NCBI GenBank assembly: GCA_964500205.1
Contig: CAZCNS010000003.1
Coordinates: 62,001 to 126,000, forward strand
Source: UBA10329 sp964500205
GTDB taxonomy: Bacteria > Bacteroidota > Bacteroidia > UBA10329
DNA length: 64,000 bases
Direction: 5' to 3'
Shown: one piece after another, positions 62,601 through 64,000 of the stretch
Position numbering within the stretch: position 1 is the first letter of the stretch
How the letters are laid out: the number at the start of each line of letters is the position of its first letter
Translations under genes and position numbers: made by a program
The notes under the pieces: generated by a model
The model's input: only the letters and a program-made list of their open reading frames with translations
The model's database searches: none
Told to the model about the DNA's origin: nothing

Positions 62601-64000
62601 TCGTCACCGCTCACGGGCGGGGGCTTCTTCCAGACCGTGAGCGACACGGGCACTTACACCGTGTCGGCCACGCTGTGCGGGATCACCGAGACGGTCAGCG
62701 TCACCATCTCTGAGTTCAACCTGCCCATTGAGGCCATTATTGTAGGTGCCGATTCCGTCTGCCACGGGGAGACGGTGCTGCTCGCGGCCTCGCCCGCCTA
62801 TCCGTTCATGGAATGGTCGGACGGCACCCAGTCGCAGTACCAGGAGGTGACCGAGGGCGGATCCTATTCCGTTTCGATAATGGATGACAGCGGCTGCGAG
62901 GCGGTGTCGAACGTGGTGGTGCCGTACTTCCGCCCCCCGCTGCCCGTGCCCGCGGGTCTTGACACTACGCTGTGCCATGGCGACACGCTCTTCCTCCTGA
63001 CCCAGACCGATTCGGAGCTAAATCTGCTGTGGTCGCTCACCTCGGTGATGCCGCAGTGGATGCCTGCGCCCGACACGCTGGTCATCGGCCCTGTGACGGG
63101 ACAGACGGGCGGTGCCGTGGCCTTCACCGACAGCATCTGCGTCAGCGGGATGACCACTGTGAATGTCGCGCCAGTGGCGGCATCGGGGCCACCTCCGTTC
63201 GATGGTGCGACCTCGCTCTGCATCGGTGACACGCTCCAACTCGAAGTGCCTGATGCCGGGGATGCCATCATCGCGTGGACGCTGCCGAGCGGTGACGTGG
63301 TGCAGGGCGCATCTCTCCTTGTCCCGCAGCCCGACACGGGCAGTTACACCATCAGCATCGACCCGCTGGTGTGCCCTGTCCGCGACAGCATTTTCCCCGT
63401 GAACATCCATCTGCCCATACCATTAAACATTCAGGCGGATGCGCTTCACTACTGCATCACCGACTCCCTGCTGCTCTCGGTGGCGGATGTGTCCGATGCG
63501 GTCTGGCATCCGATGTTGTCGGAAGGGAACGCGCTTTACGTGCAGGAGGAAGGGCTGCTGGAATTCTCCGTCACGGCCATCGACACGAACGGATGCAGCG
63601 TCACATCCGACACCGTGGCCGTCACGGGCCATGCACCGCCATCGGCACCGCAGGTCTCCGACACCACTGTTTGCCAGTGGCAGGAGGTCGTGATCCCGTT
63701 CGGGAATTCGGGAGTGTCGCATTCGTGGAGTTTCTTGGGTGACAGCCTTGTCACGGAGTCGGACACGCTTTTCATCGCGGCCATTGACACGGGGGGCATG
63801 GTTATCGTCACCCCGTTCGACAGCCTCTGCACCGGGCTTCCCGAAACGTTCCTCATCACGGTGATTCCTTTCCCCGCGCTGGGCGGTATCAGCGATACGC
63901 TCACCGTCTGCCATCATGGGCCGCTGGCTGTCGGGGTCGCAGGTGTGGAGGGCGCGACCGTGGAATGGACGCTGCCCGATGGCTCGCCCGTGGCCTCTGA
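59634..64000 (+). CDS. Giant secreted propeller/Ig-like protein, open to the window end (partial)
   Basis: An ATG at 59634 (or in-frame 59622) opens a frame that I followed without a stop to base 64000, over 1455 codons. It begins with a signal peptide (MRILLSLLVFLGMMSSATAQ). About residues 25-430 are SBBP-like propeller blades with repeated DNDGNVLW and DNAGRIYLTGDF-type words and Gly-rich turns (GGGTGNDEVHDMVRDDEGNF). From about 520 onward, Ig-like repeats of ~80-90 residues recur, each with a Cys early on (ICPGDTVTLTASGG, LCEGQTITLEV, VCHGETVLLAA, LCHGDTLFLL, LCIGDTLQLEV). No sorting domain is reached. By analogy with the block to the left it should be a T9SS substrate. Confidence 0.85.
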   Translation, partial: MRILLSLLVFLGMMSSATAQQRWLNRGGGTGNDEVHDMVRDDEGNFYVTGYFSFGGQFGSQSLAAAGSTDVLVAKVNGSTGQFIWAKAFGGAGADAGISIATLQGGGIAVTGFFEGQASFGTQEVSAVAGSQDIFVLRLDNDGNVLWVRTGGGPDSDIPYGIAADNDGNILTTGSFKGAANFSGQAMTSVIDPILEEPSYDIYILKYGAQGAFQWGLQGAAEYEDRGMAIATGLDGSIFVAGQFSDTITFNQTYNNGMYNAGFLMRLAPDGTEQWLTRFGATMCLPRSMKVDNAGRIYLTGDFLGNMAVFGSQTVTATNPYTRKVFLARFDGDGDADWISTLGSDNQLTSQKVALDTDGAPYIAGDFKCSFSELTDVHAPGVFQSVGFRDVFTAKFSVDGERLREHHMGGPRDDRAGGLALRGVDRPVVAGGFQATFNVPNVASSFLIVDEQNEEFGHVNPATLDYCGDGNYGSFVSVVSAGQRDVFITDGYDASRQPYDYFRRTGDVCDRDYLSPLINNGATTAAGCDSVWIQIGTRTDQASRIGPLHHFNWSNGLNGPEETSFWVTTSQLLTVETTRLDGCRIFHDTIDVTVYLSATAPLVSDNAGFNEATPPNASPIFVCHPDSVMLWGVDMQPNHTYYWTTPSGQVNTDTLTLTETATVHRVALSDGGCSSSNEVVVMIDDFANEEPIDPHMLIYDQFGELFWDDTMHVCRLDEISVRVFDSLEVSGNGFILPYMDYAWQVTPTGVLNLIAMSSSQNYRWYSVEQSGWVTISVTVTDHCNEEYPSYQLSRTFYLNMADWSNNPQVSGPSDICPGDTVTLTASGGQTYAWSGPGVVAPNTGSSVSVVTGGDYQLHSTVETEEGCVNQTTVTFNLPIRSAPQITMDPFNGIICPYDSVLMTMPAGSDFQWIGPDGGVIGTSQSVHGQVAGPYYGLMTDPTGCALVSDIVELAEYTSPYIVAEPSLQLCEGQTITLEVFANDGSILNWSSPLTGGGFFQTVSDTGTYTVSATLCGITETVSVTISEFNLPIEAIIVGADSVCHGETVLLAASPAYPFMEWSDGTQSQYQEVTEGGSYSVSIMDDSGCEAVSNVVVPYFRPPLPVPAGLDTTLCHGDTLFLLTQTDSELNLLWSLTSVMPQWMPAPDTLVIGPVTGQTGGAVAFTDSICVSGMTTVNVAPVAASGPPPFDGATSLCIGDTLQLEVPDAGDAIIAWTLPSGDVVQGASLLVPQPDTGSYTISIDPLVCPVRDSIFPVNIHLPIPLNIQADALHYCITDSLLLSVADVSDAVWHPMLSEGNALYVQEEGLLEFSVTAIDTNGCSVTSDTVAVTGHAPPSAPQVSDTTVCQWQEVVIPFGNSGVSHSWSFLGDSLVTESDTLFIAAIDTGGMVIVTPFDSLCTGLPETFLITVIPFPALGGISDTLTVCHHGPLAVGVAGVEGATVEWTLPDGSPVAS

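Noticed and set aside
1..64000. tRNA and rRNA genes
   Set aside because: I looked for GGTTCGAATCC-like T-arms and rRNA signatures in the gaps and found none. A covariance search would be needed to be certain.

Overview
The window reads as chromosome of an uncultured, fairly GC-rich Bacteroidota, most likely Flavobacteriales-like. The grounds are PorP/SprF, gliding-motility-type (CHU_C) and type A T9SS sorting domains, SprB repeats, a DUF368 protein, a TAnnTTTG promoter box and many GTG/TTG starts. No rRNA, tRNA or CRISPR was found by eye.

Layout. 0-8.3 kb: a SAM methyltransferase, a repeat-filled gap, then on the minus strand tetR-tolC-adaptor-RND, a complete tripartite efflux operon with a palindromic operator candidate in front of tetR. 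8.3-14.2 kb: a repeat cluster, then a minus-strand run M28 peptidase - esterase - DEAD-box helicase, and a plus-strand lipoprotein hydrolase. 14.25-16.93 kb: an AT-rich island of four minus-strand genes bounded by attC-like imperfect inverted repeats. The terminal heptamers of each cassette follow the integron rule (the start of a cassette is complementary to the R'' box at its own end), so this looks like an integrase-less gene-cassette cluster. 17.4-21.0 kb: a large surface protein with about nineteen 17-residue YadA/tail-fibre-like repeats. 21.0-22.27 kb: no normal gene, only an eroded heptad-repeat frame and interspersed repeats.

22.27-30.4 kb is a type I restriction-modification island (hsdM, hsdS, hsdR). 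Between hsdS and hsdR lie a KAP P-loop NTPase, a four-helix-bundle protein, two extra fragments of the hsdS 3' end, a dead copy of the hsdR 5' end and three copies of a ~100-bp spacer. Both hsdM and hsdR also carry in-frame palindromic insertions. The island looks like an insertion and recombination hotspot.

30.4-41 kb is housekeeping: aroE, a DUF368 (PopT-like) carrier flippase and a phosphosulfolactate synthase-rhodanese fusion (one minus-strand operon), a TPR protein, glmM, a cysteine desulfurase, a small carboxypeptidase-regulatory-like protein, a T9SS-sorted kelch-like protein and an RlmI-like rRNA methyltransferase.

41-58.7 kb is a tightly packed minus-strand block of giant type IX secretion substrates around a PorP/SprF protein that carries an extra coiled coil and SPOR domain. 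At the right edge a small membrane protein is followed by a further giant secreted protein (plus strand, from about 59,634) that is open to the end of the window.
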